64,000 bases of DNA from Brenneria roseae subsp. roseae (GCF_003115845.1 NZ_KZ819039.1:21799-85798), one strand, 5' to 3'; positions 26,948-37,469 are shown, numbered from the stretch's first letter. Notes: generated from the letters alone by a model not told the origin. Translations and numbers: made by a program.

Positions 26948-29068
26948 CTACGTCACCTGCCTGCGTAGCAGATAAATAAAGTATGGCGCACCAATAAAGG
27001 TCGCCAGCAGCCCTGCCGGTATCTGATACGGGAACAGTACCATTCTGCCGCACCAGTCGGCCATGACCATCAGCCCGCCCCCAATCAGTGCGGCGCAACC
27101 AAGCTGTGGAATAACGCGACTGAATCCCAACATTCGCGCCAGGTGTGGCGCCATCAGGCCAACAAAGCTCAATGGCCCCACCAACATCGTCGACATCGCG
27201 GTGAGTACCGCGGCCAGTAATAGCACCAGCAGGCGCACCGGCGTGACGGCGACCCCCAGCGCACGCGCCGTCGTCGTACCCAATGGCAGAATACGCAGCC
27301 AGCGCTGACACAGCGGCACCACCAGCAACAGCACGACGGCGATCGCGGCAGTCCTCACCGCGTCAGCGGCTTCCACGGCATAGGTCGAACCCGACAACCA
27401 GGTCAACACATTTCCCATACGCGGATCGCCGCTAGCCAACAGCAGCGTAATCACCGTGGTGAAGGCCATGCTTAAGGCAATCCCCGCCAACAGCATGCGC
27501 TGCGTGGAAAACCCGCCTCGTCCCGCGACGATCACCATGATCAGCAGCGTTAACGCCGCTCCCGCGCTACCCGCAGGAAGCAGCCAGATAAATGCATTAC
27601 CGGGGACAAAAAACAACAAGACAACAACGCCAAATGACGCCCCCGAACTGATCCCCAGCACTTCCGGGCTTCCCATCGGATTGCCGGTCAGCTTCTGTAT
27701 CAACGTTCCCGCTACCGCCAACATCATTCCCGCCGCCAGCGCCGCCAAAACACGCGGCCAACGCCACGGCAAGAGTTCCATCAACAGCTCACCGTTGCTC
27801 CAGTGCCATCCCTGCGCATTTTTCCCCAGCAGCAGCGCCACCAGCGTCACCGCAATCAGCAACGCGCTGCCCAGCAAAAGCCACCATCCCCATTGGCGAC
27901 GTTCATTAACGGATGCGCCAGCCCTATCCATCATCGCGGGCGACCCATTGTTACGCAGGCGAGGCAGCAGCCACAGCAATAACGGAGCCCCCAGCAACGC
28001 CGTGGCGGCCCCCGTGGGCACTTCACGCCATACGTCAGTCAGCCAAATCACCGCCTGATCGGCGACGCTCAACAGCAACGCGCCCAATAGCGGCGCCAGC
28101 CAAAGGCGATGCCACAGGCGTCTGGCGCCCAGCATTTTGGCCAGCAGGGGCGCGAACAGCCCGATAAAGCCGATAATCCCCACCGCGTTCACTAATTGCG
28201 CACTCAGGAAAATTGCCACGCCCAGCGCACTCAATCGCGCCAGCGACAGACCGAGGCCCAAATTACGCGCCACGCCATCATCCAGCCCTAGCAGAGTCAG
28301 TGGCCGCAGCAACAGTAATGTCAGACAGAAACAGACCAGCAGGCGCGGAAGAACAAACTGAACGTTGCTCCAATCCTGCTGATTCAGCGCACCGCTGCTC
28401 CATAAAAACAAATTTTGCAGTTGATCATGGTGAAACAGTGCGAATAGCTGGTTCACCGCGCCGCAGTAAAAACTCAACACCAGTCCAGCCAGTATCAACG
28501 TAACCGGCGAGAGCCGTTTTCCCCAGGCGACCCCAAAAACCAGAGCGCCCACCGCCAACGCGCCTGCCATTGCGGCAATCTGTTGAACCGCTATGCCACC
28601 CGGCACCGCCCACAGCGTCACCACCGTGATGCCAAGCTGCGCGCCTGCCGCAATCCCCAGCGTCGAAGGTTCCGCCAACGGGTTACGCAACACCTGCTGG
28701 AACAAGACGCCACACAATCCCAGACCGGCGCCGACCAGCAGGGCAATCGCCATGCGCGGCAGCAACGTATAGTGAAACAGTAATTGACGGATATCGTCGG
28801 TATCAGGCCGCCAGAATCCTTGCGGCCACAGCATCATGGGCAACTGACGCTGCAAATTGTAAGCGCCCAGACCCAGCGCTATCGCCAGCAGCACGCCGAT
28901 CAGCAGGATGGGCAACGCCTGTTTTTTATGACGAGCGTTCGGGCCGCCGCCAGCGACGTTGAAAATCTCTCCCGGAGATTTTTTATGACGGGCGTCCTGC
29001 CCGTCACCCTTAGGGCCGCCGCCAGCGGCGTTGAAAATCTCTCCCGGAGATTTTTTAACGGATGTCAC
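26948..29068 (-). CDS. fhuB: Fe(III)-hydroxamate ABC transporter permease FhuB, with N-terminal repeat insertion
   Basis: FhuB is a double-length permease (two FecCD-type halves, about 20 membrane helices) that imports ferric hydroxamates from FhuD. Both halves show the coupling signature, for example NPLAEPSTLGIAAGAQLG and NPMGSPEVLGISSGASFG. A GTG start at 29068, overlapping the fhuD end by 14 nt, gives about 706 aa against 660 in E. coli. The excess sits at the N-terminus, before the first helix, where KKSPGEIFN(A/V)AGGGP...ARH is read twice. This is an in-frame repeat element at 28928-29056. An effect on function is not obvious because the region is cytoplasmic. Confidence 0.92.
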   Translation of the reverse strand: MTSVKKSPGEIFNAAGGGPKGDGQDARHKKSPGEIFNVAGGGPNARHKKQALPILLIGVLLAIALGLGAYNLQRQLPMMLWPQGFWRPDTDDIRQLLFHYTLLPRMAIALLVGAGLGLCGVLFQQVLRNPLAEPSTLGIAAGAQLGITVVTLWAVPGGIAVQQIAAMAGALAVGALVFGVAWGKRLSPVTLILAGLVLSFYCGAVNQLFALFHHDQLQNLFLWSSGALNQQDWSNVQFVLPRLLVCFCLTLLLLRPLTLLGLDDGVARNLGLGLSLARLSALGVAIFLSAQLVNAVGIIGFIGLFAPLLAKMLGARRLWHRLWLAPLLGALLLSVADQAVIWLTDVWREVPTGAATALLGAPLLLWLLPRLRNNGSPAMMDRAGASVNERRQWGWWLLLGSALLIAVTLVALLLGKNAQGWHWSNGELLMELLPWRWPRVLAALAAGMMLAVAGTLIQKLTGNPMGSPEVLGISSGASFGVVVLLFFVPGNAFIWLLPAGSAGAALTLLIMVIVAGRGGFSTQRMLLAGIALSMAFTTVITLLLASGDPRMGNVLTWLSGSTYAVEAADAVRTAAIAVVLLLVVPLCQRWLRILPLGTTTARALGVAVTPVRLLVLLLAAVLTAMSTMLVGPLSFVGLMAPHLARMLGFSRVIPQLGCAALIGGGLMVMADWCGRMVLFPYQIPAGLLATFIGAPYFIYLLRRQVT
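28928..29056 (-). repeat. tandem repeat element inside the 5' end of fhuB
   Basis: Two units in direct tandem: 28985-29056 (72 bp) and 28928-28984 (57 bp). They share AAAAAATCTCCGGGAGAG and the following GGCGGCGGCC-type block, and both end at a CGTCAT. Each unit has a hairpin AATCTC / GAGATT. The shorter unit lacks 15 bp in the middle. Both stay in frame, so they are translated as part of FhuB. Confidence 0.85.
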
Positions 29069-29975
29069 GCCGATCCTCCAGTGCCTGCGCCAGAACCTGA
29101 GCAAAACGCATTGCCGACAGCGTACCGCCATACAACCAAACCGCAGGCACCTGCTGCCAACGCCGTTCCCGGATAAAGGGCATGGCCTGCCAGAGCGGGC
29201 TACGGGCGACCTGCTCGATCAGAGCGCTATCGCCATGCTCAAAACAGAGCACATGCGCATTGTTGATTTCAGCCAGACGCTCAATACCGACCACGGCACT
29301 GCCCCAGAAATTGGTTTCGCCCTTCCATGCGTTTTCAATGCCAATATGATCCATGACTTCCTGAAACAGGCTGTTTTTACCGATGACCAGCGCATGATGC
29401 GAATCCAGCAGCGATATCAGCAATAGCGGGCGTTGAGTATAGGGGTGTAGTCTGGTCGTCGACTGCTGTATGAATCGTGAGAGCAGCGCTAAATGTCGTT
29501 CCGCCGCATCAGGCATCCCCAGCGCATTCGCCAGCTTGATCAGCGATGCCCTGGCCACGCTCAACGGTTTGCCCTGATTGTCACTGAAACCGAACCCCAT
29601 AATGGGCGCGATACGGGTCATCTTTTCCACCGAGGGACCATAGCCTTCAGAATACAGAATAAGTGACGGTTTCAACTGGGTCAGTTGTTCCAGATTCGGT
29701 TCGGTACGCAACCCTACGTCAATCACACGTTCGGGGAGTGCCGGTTCATTCACCCACAGGCGATAGTTCGGTTTATCCGCAATAGCCAGTGGCATCACCC
29801 CCAGCGCCATCAGCAACTCCACCGGTAACCATTCGAGTGCGACAATCCGGTTAAGATCGGGATAAGTAGCCGCCTGACCGGCTGAACAATACATCAGGGG
29901 GGACAGCAGCAACGCGGTCAATAGACGACGACGCCCGTGATCCGGCAACGTCGCAGAAGGCAGTAAATCAGACAT
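29055..29975 (-). CDS. fhuD: Fe(III)-hydroxamate-binding periplasmic protein FhuD
   Basis: FhuD binds ferrichrome-type siderophores in the periplasm. The N-terminal signal has a twin-arginine look (RRRLLTALLLSP), as in E. coli FhuD. The body matches the family: RIVALEWLPVELLMALGV, VIDVGLRTEPNLEQL, NSLFQEVMDHIGIENAW, TNFWGSAVVGIERLA. About 306 aa from the ATG at 29975, which lies 2 nt after the fhuC stop codon. The 3' end overlaps fhuB. Confidence 0.95.
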   Translation of the reverse strand: MSDLLPSATLPDHGRRRLLTALLLSPLMYCSAGQAATYPDLNRIVALEWLPVELLMALGVMPLAIADKPNYRLWVNEPALPERVIDVGLRTEPNLEQLTQLKPSLILYSEGYGPSVEKMTRIAPIMGFGFSDNQGKPLSVARASLIKLANALGMPDAAERHLALLSRFIQQSTTRLHPYTQRPLLLISLLDSHHALVIGKNSLFQEVMDHIGIENAWKGETNFWGSAVVGIERLAEINNAHVLCFEHGDSALIEQVARSPLWQAMPFIRERRWQQVPAVWLYGGTLSAMRFAQVLAQALEDRRDIR

Positions 29976-29977
29976 CG

Positions 29978-30775
29978 TCAGCAAACATAACTTACCGGCG
30001 CACCGCCGCCGGGATGAGGCAAGATTCCCATCGGGATGCCGTAGATATTTTCCAGCACGTCGCTTTGCATCAAAGCAGCCGGTTCACCCTGGGCGATCAT
30101 TTCCCCGCCGCGCAATGCGACGAGATAATCACAGTAGCGAGCCGCCATATTGATATCATGCAAGACAGCTATCACTGTCAATCCACGCTCCCGGCTCATC
30201 CGTTGAATCAGCGCCAGCACCTCGACCTGATGGGCAATATCCAGCGCGGAGGTGGGTTCATCCAGTAACAGACAACCACTGTCCTGCGCCACCGTCATCG
30301 CCAGCCAGGCGCGCTGCCGTTCACCGCCGGACAAACTGTCGACCAGACGATTGGCGAACGCTTTTAGCCCGACCAGCGTAATCGCTTCGTCAACTTTTTC
30401 CCGATCGGCACTACCGAAACGTCCCAGCGCGCCATGCCATGGGTAACGCCCTATCGCCACCAGCTCGCGTACCGTCATACCTTCCGCCGCCGGCAGTTGC
30501 TGGGGCAGGTAGGCAACCTGACGGGCAAAGGATTTACTGTCCCAGTTGGCGGCAGCTTGCTCGCCCAACAGCACATTGCCACTGCTGGCGGGCTGGTGGC
30601 GCCCCAGAATTTTCAACAGCGTGGATTTCCCTGAACCATTGTGTCCAATCAAACCACAGACTTTACCGACGGGAAAGGTCAGCGACAATGGATGCAGTAA
30701 CGTACGACCGGTGACGGAAAAACTCACCTCATCCAGTCTGAACGTCGTATCAGGCAATCGATTTTGATTTTGCAT
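29978..30775 (-). CDS. fhuC: Fe(III)-hydroxamate ABC transporter ATP-binding protein FhuC
   Basis: FhuC energises FhuB. 265 aa with Walker A GHNGSGKS, signature LSGGERQR, Walker B CLLLDEPTSALD and H-loop VLHDINMA. First gene of fhuCDB. In E. coli it follows fhuA, but here the mrcB stop is only about 190 bp upstream and no receptor gene is present. A Fur-box-like sequence lies at 30839-30857. Confidence 0.96.
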   Translation of the reverse strand: MQNQNRLPDTTFRLDEVSFSVTGRTLLHPLSLTFPVGKVCGLIGHNGSGKSTLLKILGRHQPASSGNVLLGEQAAANWDSKSFARQVAYLPQQLPAAEGMTVRELVAIGRYPWHGALGRFGSADREKVDEAITLVGLKAFANRLVDSLSGGERQRAWLAMTVAQDSGCLLLDEPTSALDIAHQVEVLALIQRMSRERGLTVIAVLHDINMAARYCDYLVALRGGEMIAQGEPAALMQSDVLENIYGIPMGILPHPGGGAPVSYVC

Positions 30776-30838
30776 AACGTTTTGGTTTTCAATGACAATC
30801 AGGGAAAAGATGCAACCGTTATCAGGAAAAAAGTAAAC

Positions 30839-30857
30839 GATAATGATTATTATAAAG
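30839..30857 (-). promoter_or_regulatory. putative Fur box of fhuCDB
   Basis: GATAATGATTATTATAAAG reads as three adjacent NAT-A/T-AT hexamers (GATAAT GATTAT TATAAA), the repeat view of a Fur site. The left half matches the 19-bp consensus perfectly for nine bases. It lies 64 bp upstream of fhuC. Confidence 0.65.
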
Positions 30858-30927
30858 GTTGCATAATAGGCTTAACGGAATCGTCCCCGCAAGAAATTTA
30901 CCGCATGGGAGGATTGAAACAGGCGCC

Positions 30928-30953
30928 CAAAAACCCCCGGAAAATCCGGGGGA
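30928..30953 (-). terminator. terminator of mrcB
   Basis: Stem CCCCCGG / CCGGGGG with a 5-nt loop, directly after the mrcB stop and followed by U residues on the minus strand. It separates mrcB from fhuC. Confidence 0.8.
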
Positions 30954-30961
30954 ATAAACCG

Positions 30962-33436
30962 TTACTGACCAAACATTTGCCTGATCCAGTCAGCCACGCC
31001 CTCGCCATCCTGCTGCTCTTGCTGCGGAGCCTGCGGTTGGCTGGCCTGGCACAACGCCTGTGGATTATCCGTCCAGACCGGCAGCACGCGTCCGGCGCCG
31101 CTGCCGTTACAGATGAAGTTGCCACTGGCGTCGACCGTCATGGTGGTGATCCCTTCCGGCGGAGTCAGCATCAGCGGCAAAGGCGTCTGATTTTCCAGAT
31201 AGCGACGATAAATCGTCAGCGCACCGTTTGCCCCCGTCAGCTTCGCCGGACCATTGTTATCGCGCCCGACCCAGGTGATCGCCACTTCTTTACCATCGAC
31301 CCCGGCAAACCAGCTATCACGCAGATCGTTGGTCGTACCGGTTTTGGCCGCCAGATGATAATTCGGGAATTTAACCGCCAGTGAACGCGACGTGCCCCGC
31401 GCGACCACCTGTTGCATACCGTACAACGTCAGATAAGCCGCCTGGGCCGGAACCGCACGTTCCGCCTGTGGGAAACTTTGATACAGCACGTTGCCGTCTT
31501 CCGCGATCACCGAGCGTAACGCGGACAGCGGTGCGCGATTTCCCCCGCTGGCGATCGTCTGGTATTCCTGCGCGACTTCCATTGGCGTCAGACTGATGGC
31601 CCCCAGCAGCATTGCCGGCACCGGTTGAATGACGTTGTCGGGAATGCCCAAACGCTTCAACGTCGCGGTGACCTGATCCAGACCAACGGCCATACCCAGA
31701 TTCACCGTCGGGACGTTCAGAGAATTCGCCAGCGCGTCAACCAGCATCACCCGGCCGCGGAATTCACGATCGTAGTTTTTCGGCTGCCACAGTTGTCCAT
31801 TCGGCTGCTTGAGCGACAAGGGTTCATCCGCCAGCCAGGTATTCAGGCGATAAACGTCGGGTTGGCTTAATGCCGTCAGATAGGTTGGCGGCTTCGCCAG
31901 AGAACCCACCGGCCGACGGGCCTGCAATGCACGATTAAATCCGGCGTATTGCGTCTGCGAACCGCCGACCATCGCACGGATCTCACCGCTAAAGCGATCC
32001 ACAATCACCACCGCCGATTCCAGATCGTTGACGTTACGCGCCGCTCTTAACGCCGGGATCCCCTCTTCCACCGCCCTTTCTGCCGCATCCTGAGAGACGG
32101 GATCCAGCGTGGTGAAGATTTTTACGCCCGACAGATCGTTAATCTTATCGCCCAGCCGCAGCTGCAATTCCTGACGCACCACCTGCATAAAGGCTGGCTG
32201 CGGGCTGATGACCCCGCCTTTAGGCTGCACACCCAGCGGACGGGCGCTCAACATATTGTACAGATCGGCGTCAATCACCTGCTGATTCTGTAGCAAACGC
32301 AATACCAGATTGCGTCGCTCCAGCGTGATCTGCGGGTTACGCCACGGGTTATACAACGACGCGCCTTTTACCATGCCCACCAGCAGCGCCTGCTGATCGA
32401 GGCTCAGTTCGTTGACCGGACGGCCAAAGTAATAAAGGCTGGCCAGCGGGAAACCGCGGATCTGATCGTTACCACTCTGACCGAGATAGACCTCATTGAG
32501 ATACAGTTCCAGAATGCGATCTTTGCTGTAACGATAATCCATGATCAACGCCATATAGGCTTCGTTGACTTTGCGCCATAAAGAACGCTCATTGGTCAGA
32601 AACAGGTTTTTCACCAATTGCTGCGTCAGGGTACTGCCTCCCTGTACGGCGCGTCCGGCGGTAATATTCGCCAAAAACGCCCGACCGATCGAATACAGGC
32701 TGATCCCGTCATGCTCGTAGAAGTGGCGATCTTCGGTAGCGATAAGCGTATCCACCAGCAGATCGGGGAATCCGGACCGCTGCACAAACAGACGTTGCTC
32801 GCCGTTCGGCGACTGCATCATGGTGATCAACTTCGGATCGAGGCGGAAGAAGCCGAAATTGCGCTGGTTTTCCAGATTCTGGATCTGCGCCAGACGATCG
32901 TTATTAAACGTCAGGCGCGCGCGGATCTGCCCTTCTTTGCCATCCGGAAAATCGAACGGACGCCGCAGCATTTCGATGGTATTGCTCCGAACGCTGAATT
33001 CACCCGGTCGGGTGATACGACTGACCTGACGGTACTGCATGCCTTCCAGCAGGCTGATCATCTCTTTCTGGTTATAAGACATGCCTGGTTCAAGGTTAAC
33101 CATGCGGCCATACACCGCCGCAGGCAATTGCCATACCTTGCCTTCAATACGGCTACGGATCTGGCTGTCAAGGTACACGCCATAAATCGCCAGCACGACC
33201 GCAAGCACCAGAGAGAGCTTGATAAAAAGCCCCAGCCAGCGTCGTTTCTTACGCGGTTTCTGCGTCATCTCTTCCTCATCGTCATAGCCATCGTCGTCGT
33301 CAAAGTCGTCCTGATAATCTTCATAATCATCATCATAGTCATCGTCCCTACGACGCCTTACGGCCTGCTTACGCGTAGGTTTCCGTCCTGACGCTCTTCC
33401 TTTGCGCCCGATAGGTTCGCGATCATCCCGAGACAT
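30962..33436 (-). CDS. mrcB: penicillin-binding protein 1B (bifunctional transglycosylase/transpeptidase)
   Basis: PBP1b polymerises and cross-links peptidoglycan at the inner membrane. 824 aa. A cytoplasmic tail has an unusually acidic run ([20 protein letters not shown]) followed by basic residues and a single membrane helix ([20 protein letters not shown]). Next come the UB2H region, transglycosylase motifs [10 protein letters not shown] and [12 protein letters not shown], and transpeptidase motifs SLAKP (active Ser) and KTGT. The C-terminal tail is Gln-rich. Monocistronic, with its own terminator. In E. coli fhuA would follow. Confidence 0.97.
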   Translation of the reverse strand: MSRDDREPIGRKGRASGRKPTRKQAVRRRRDDDYDDDYEDYQDDFDDDDGYDDEEEMTQKPRKKRRWLGLFIKLSLVLAVVLAIYGVYLDSQIRSRIEGKVWQLPAAVYGRMVNLEPGMSYNQKEMISLLEGMQYRQVSRITRPGEFSVRSNTIEMLRRPFDFPDGKEGQIRARLTFNNDRLAQIQNLENQRNFGFFRLDPKLITMMQSPNGEQRLFVQRSGFPDLLVDTLIATEDRHFYEHDGISLYSIGRAFLANITAGRAVQGGSTLTQQLVKNLFLTNERSLWRKVNEAYMALIMDYRYSKDRILELYLNEVYLGQSGNDQIRGFPLASLYYFGRPVNELSLDQQALLVGMVKGASLYNPWRNPQITLERRNLVLRLLQNQQVIDADLYNMLSARPLGVQPKGGVISPQPAFMQVVRQELQLRLGDKINDLSGVKIFTTLDPVSQDAAERAVEEGIPALRAARNVNDLESAVVIVDRFSGEIRAMVGGSQTQYAGFNRALQARRPVGSLAKPPTYLTALSQPDVYRLNTWLADEPLSLKQPNGQLWQPKNYDREFRGRVMLVDALANSLNVPTVNLGMAVGLDQVTATLKRLGIPDNVIQPVPAMLLGAISLTPMEVAQEYQTIASGGNRAPLSALRSVIAEDGNVLYQSFPQAERAVPAQAAYLTLYGMQQVVARGTSRSLAVKFPNYHLAAKTGTTNDLRDSWFAGVDGKEVAITWVGRDNNGPAKLTGANGALTIYRRYLENQTPLPLMLTPPEGITTMTVDASGNFICNGSGAGRVLPVWTDNPQALCQASQPQAPQQEQQDGEGVADWIRQMFGQ

Positions 33437-33538
33437 TACTGTTACTTCTCCGTCAGGTTGTTAACGGCCACCTGCTTTGCGCTCAAGCCGTCTACTCTGT
33501 TTCCGCCGCACATTTCAAGGAAGCGGAAACGTCTGAAA

Positions 33539-35983
33539 TTAGTGATGCTGGTATTTCTTCGTACGCCGGGTCGGCATCGCATTTGCCGGGTCGTCCGGCC
33601 AGACATGTTTGGGATAACGCCCTTTCATCTCTTTTTGCACTTCACGATAGGCGCCCTGCCAGAACGCGGCCAAATCACGCGTAATCTGTAATGGACGTTG
33701 GGCCGGCGATAAAAGTTCCAAAACCAGCGCAACACGCCCTTCCGCCAGCAGCGGACTCTGCCGTTCGCCAAACATTTCCTGTAGCCGTACCGACAGCACC
33801 GGCGGTTTATCGTCATAATAGGCGATAGGCAACCGGCTACCGCCTGGCACAGTGTAATGGGTCGGCAACGCACTATCCAGCCGTTGTCGCAGGGGCCAGT
33901 CCAGCAAACGCATCAATGCTTCACTGAGATTCACCTGCCGTAACGCGCGCAAATCACGCACGCCGGCCAAAGAAGGCAGCAGCCATGATTCCAGCGTAGC
34001 CAGCAACGTTTCATCATCCATCGGCGGCCAGTCAACCTCAGGCAGCCATTGCCGGGCGCACTGCACGCGGGCGCGAAGCTGCACCGCCGCAGGTTCCCAA
34101 TTCAACAGAGATAGCCCTTGTTCCCGCAGCCAGCACAGCATGGCCTGCTGTAGCTCTTCATCAGAAGGTTTCGTCAGCGGGCGCGTTTGTAATATCAGGT
34201 TACCAATCTGACGGCATCTGCTGGCGCGCAGCGTACCTTTTTCCTCATCCCACTGCACGACGTTATGTTCACTCACCAACATGGGTAACTGCTGTACCAG
34301 TTGATCTATTTCCAGTGGCAAAGCCAGCAGAATGCGCGCATCCGCCGACTGGTTGTTCTGTAGCAGCGCCGGCGCCAACAGCCACTCGGTGCCGGACAAC
34401 GCCTCATCTGGCGACATCATGGCCCCGATGCCGCCAGCCAACTGATAGCGACCATCCTGACTGCGCCGCCGGGCGATGCGATCGGGAAAGGCCTGCGCCA
34501 GTAGCCAGGCGGCCCACGCCGTATCAATACGACCGGATACCGACGCCAGGCGGCGCGTCAGTTGCTGTCCGCGGCGCTGCCAATGCGGCAGCGGCCGATG
34601 CAGCCAATCCATCAGGTTGATCGACCCGCTACGGGGCGGTTCTTCCAGAATCGCCGCCAGACACCCTGCCGTCGCCAGCGCATCGTCGCCTTGCCGGAGG
34701 GCGGCAAACAACATGGTTGCCAGCCGCGCATCACACCCCAGCGAGGCGATCTGCCGCCCCTCGGAAGTCAGCCGGTCCTGACTGTCGGTAATCTTCAACT
34801 GTCTCAACAAATTGCGGGCAGACTGCAAAGCGGATGACGGCGGCGTATCCAGCCACGTAAGCTGCTCCACGTCCGTACAGCCCCATTGCAACAGGTCCAG
34901 CCAGAAACTGCTCAGATCGCTGCTGAGTATCTCGGCATCGCTTTGCGCCGCAGCGCGTTCAGCCTGCTCACGCGAACAGAGATGCCAGCACACCCCCGGG
35001 CTTAAGCGCCCGGCACGTCCGGCGCGTTGCACCATGGAAGCCTGACTGATACGCTGCGTAACCAGCCGGGTTAATCCGCTTTTCACGTCGAAACGCGCAA
35101 CCCGCTCCAGACCACAATCCACAACCAGACGAATACCTTCAATGGTCAGGCTGGTTTCCGCAATATTGGTCGCCAATACCACTTTACGGCGACCGGGGTC
35201 AGACGGCAGGATGGCTTTTTGCTGCTCTGCCAGCGTCAACGCGCCGTACAGCGGACAGAGATCCACGTCATCCGTTATATTGCTTTTCAACAATGCCTGA
35301 ACACGTTTAATTTCGGCGACGCCGGGCAAAAACAGCAACAGCGATCCCGTCTGTTCCGTCATCAGTCGCCTGACCTGACGAGCAACGCCCTCTTCCAGCC
35401 GTTCCTGACTGTTCAAGGGAATATAATGACGTTCGACCGGATAGCTTCGACCTTCGGATACCACGCAGGCCGAGGCCGGCAGCAGGGCTGAAAGCCGCGT
35501 ATTATCCAACGTGGCGGACATAATCAGCAGTTTCAAATCCTCACGCAGCCCTTGTTGCACATCCAACAATAACGCCAGCGCCAGATCGGCCTGCAGGCTG
35601 CGCTCATGAAACTCATCCAGAATGACCAGCGCGATATCTTTCAACTCAGCATCCTGCTGCAATAAACGCGTCAACATCCCTTCCGTGACCACTTCCAGAC
35701 GCGTCGAAGCACCGACCCGACTTTCCGCCCGCATGCGGTAACCTACCGTCTGGCCCGGCTTTTCACCTAATTGCCGGGCCAGCCGCCAGGCGACGCTTTT
35801 TGCCGCCAGCCGACGGGGTTCGAGCATGATGATCCGTCCGTGCAGATTGCCCTGTTGAAGCAACTGTAGCGGCAGCCAGGTTGATTTCCCGGCGCCGGTG
35901 GGAGCCGAGAGCAACACCTGAGGTGAAGTATGCAGCGCCGAGATCACATCATCGAATACGGCGCTGACGGGCGGTAAAATCAC
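33539..35983 (-). CDS. hrpB: ATP-dependent helicase HrpB
   Basis: DEAH-related RNA-helicase-like protein of unknown cellular role. 814 aa. Motifs: Walker A APTGAGKS, ILDEFHERSLQADL (DEFH box), MSATLD, and the second-domain ATNIAETSLTIEGIRLVVDCG and QRAGRAGR. The long C-terminal HrpB domain is present and ends in RRTKKYQHH. Full length. Divergent from thpR-sfsA, as in E. coli. Confidence 0.97.
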   Translation of the reverse strand: MILPPVSAVFDDVISALHTSPQVLLSAPTGAGKSTWLPLQLLQQGNLHGRIIMLEPRRLAAKSVAWRLARQLGEKPGQTVGYRMRAESRVGASTRLEVVTEGMLTRLLQQDAELKDIALVILDEFHERSLQADLALALLLDVQQGLREDLKLLIMSATLDNTRLSALLPASACVVSEGRSYPVERHYIPLNSQERLEEGVARQVRRLMTEQTGSLLLFLPGVAEIKRVQALLKSNITDDVDLCPLYGALTLAEQQKAILPSDPGRRKVVLATNIAETSLTIEGIRLVVDCGLERVARFDVKSGLTRLVTQRISQASMVQRAGRAGRLSPGVCWHLCSREQAERAAAQSDAEILSSDLSSFWLDLLQWGCTDVEQLTWLDTPPSSALQSARNLLRQLKITDSQDRLTSEGRQIASLGCDARLATMLFAALRQGDDALATAGCLAAILEEPPRSGSINLMDWLHRPLPHWQRRGQQLTRRLASVSGRIDTAWAAWLLAQAFPDRIARRRSQDGRYQLAGGIGAMMSPDEALSGTEWLLAPALLQNNQSADARILLALPLEIDQLVQQLPMLVSEHNVVQWDEEKGTLRASRCRQIGNLILQTRPLTKPSDEELQQAMLCWLREQGLSLLNWEPAAVQLRARVQCARQWLPEVDWPPMDDETLLATLESWLLPSLAGVRDLRALRQVNLSEALMRLLDWPLRQRLDSALPTHYTVPGGSRLPIAYYDDKPPVLSVRLQEMFGERQSPLLAEGRVALVLELLSPAQRPLQITRDLAAFWQGAYREVQKEMKGRYPKHVWPDDPANAMPTRRTKKYQHH

Positions 35984-36073
35984 AGAAATCTCCGTAAAGG
36001 TTAACTTTCAGCGGTGAGCATTGTAGCATCGAATGAAAGTAGCACCGGATGGAATCAGAACAGAGAGATAGAC

Positions 36074-36616
36074 ATGCGCGTCACCCGCCGACTGTTTTTT
36101 GCCTTATCGCTGCCAGAAAAAATCCAGCAGGACATTATCCGCTGGCGCGCTGAACATTTCCTGGCTGAAGCCGGCCGTCCGGTAGCCGCCGCTAACCTTC
36201 ATCTGACATTGGCCTTCCTGGGGGAAGTGAGCGAACAAAAAGAACAGGTGTTGCGCACACTGGCGGGGCGGATCAGCCAGCCGGCATTTACGGTAAACCT
36301 GAACGACGCCGGACAGTGGCCTCGTCCCGGCGTGGTCTGGATAGGATGCCGGCAGGCACCGCGAGGATTGTTGCAGTTGGCCGAGTTGTTACGGTCGCAG
36401 GCTGCCCGTAATGGCTGTTATCAGACATCCCAGCCCTTCCATCCTCATATCACCCTGTTACGCGGAGCGACCAGACCGGTCGCCTTACCGCCTGCAGATT
36501 TCAGCTGGTCGATAAAAATGGATCATTTCTCGCTTTACCAGTCTCTGTTTGAAAATGGCAGAACCCGCTATCAAACATTGGCAAGCTGGCCACTGGTCAA
36601 GCCTCTCTCACGATAG
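36074..36616 (+). CDS. thpR: RNA 2',3'-cyclic phosphodiesterase (2'-5' RNA ligase family)
   Basis: ThpR (LigT) opens 2',3'-cyclic phosphates on RNA. The two HxTx-type motifs are [10 protein letters not shown] and FHPHITLLR. 180 aa from the ATG at 36074 ([11 protein letters not shown]); the longer frame upstream is not conserved. It is followed 8 nt later by sfsA, so the pair is co-transcribed, as in E. coli. Confidence 0.95.
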   Translation: MRVTRRLFFALSLPEKIQQDIIRWRAEHFLAEAGRPVAAANLHLTLAFLGEVSEQKEQVLRTLAGRISQPAFTVNLNDAGQWPRPGVVWIGCRQAPRGLLQLAELLRSQAARNGCYQTSQPFHPHITLLRGATRPVALPPADFSWSIKMDHFSLYQSLFENGRTRYQTLASWPLVKPLSR

Positions 36617-36623
36617 GATACAC

Positions 36624-37331
36624 ATGCAATTTACTCCTCGCCTACAGCCGGCCAGGCTGATTAAACGCTACAAACGCTTTCTTGCCGACGTCATCACCCC
36701 GCAGGGCGAAATGCTTACGCTGCACTGCGCCAATACGGGAGCGATGACGGGTTGCGCTACGCCGGGAGACACCGTCTGGTATTCCACATCCGATAATCCG
36801 AAACGGAAATATCCCCACAGTTGGGAACTGACGGAAACACAACAAAATGAATGGATTTGTGTCAACACGCTGCGCGCCAACACGTTATTGCACGAAGCCT
36901 TGTCGACAAACCGGATAGCGGAGCTGGCCGGCTACACGACGGTCAAGACCGAAGTGAAATATGGCACGGAAAACAGCCGTATCGATCTGCTCTTGCAGGC
37001 GGCAGACCAGATTAACTGCTATATTGAGGTAAAGTCTGTCACATTATTGCAACATGGATGTGGTTATTTTCCCGATGCGGTTACCCTCCGGGGTCAGAAG
37101 CATCTGCGTGAATTGCAACAGGTCGTAACCCATGGTGAGCGGGCCGTTCTGTTCTTCGCCGTACTGCACTCAGGGATAGCGCAGGTTTCTCCCGCTCGGC
37201 ATATTGATCCACGCTATGCCGAATTATTCACGGAGGCACAACGGAAAGGGGTTGAAATTTTATGTTATGCCTCCACATTATCCCCTGATGGCATCAGGCT
37301 TACGCATAAGTTGCCTTTATATACCCAATAG
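36624..37331 (+). CDS. sfsA: sugar fermentation stimulation protein SfsA (DNA-binding/nuclease-like)
   Basis: 235 aa, close to E. coli Sfs[39 protein letters not shown]-like [16 protein letters not shown] and the nuclease-like core [10 protein letters not shown]. The exact role is unsettled; it was linked to maltose use and binds DNA. The start at 36624 follows AGGA. The last residues (LYTQ) and the stop codon are supplied by the TATACCC end of a repeat element that begins at 37320, so the native C-terminus has been replaced by a few codons. Confidence 0.94.
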   Translation: MQFTPRLQPARLIKRYKRFLADVITPQGEMLTLHCANTGAMTGCATPGDTVWYSTSDNPKRKYPHSWELTETQQNEWICVNTLRANTLLHEALSTNRIAELAGYTTVKTEVKYGTENSRIDLLLQAADQINCYIEVKSVTLLQHGCGYFPDAVTLRGQKHLRELQQVVTHGERAVLFFAVLHSGIAQVSPARHIDPRYAELFTEAQRKGVEILCYASTLSPDGIRLTHKLPLYTQ

Positions 37332-37469
37332 CGTTATGACGGGCATTCACGCCGTCTCCCGGGTGAGTGACAAATCGGCCAGGAGCAGATTTGAACGCGG
37401 CTGGCAGCGGTCCCGGATGGACCGGGTAAAGCCGCCAACCCACCTGCAACCAGCAAGATGAAGGGTATA
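37320..37469. repeat. MITE-like element A, at the 3' end of sfsA
   Basis: 150 bp between TATACCC (37320-37326) and GGGTATA (37463-37469), no reading frame of its own. The body has internal palindromes such as GGTCCCGGATGGACCGGG. Small enough to be a non-autonomous element. The left end contains the sfsA stop codon. Confidence 0.65.

Noticed and set aside
28922..29056. Possible CRISPR-like array in the fhuB 5' region
   Set aside because: There are only two units, in direct tandem, with no spacers and within a coding frame.
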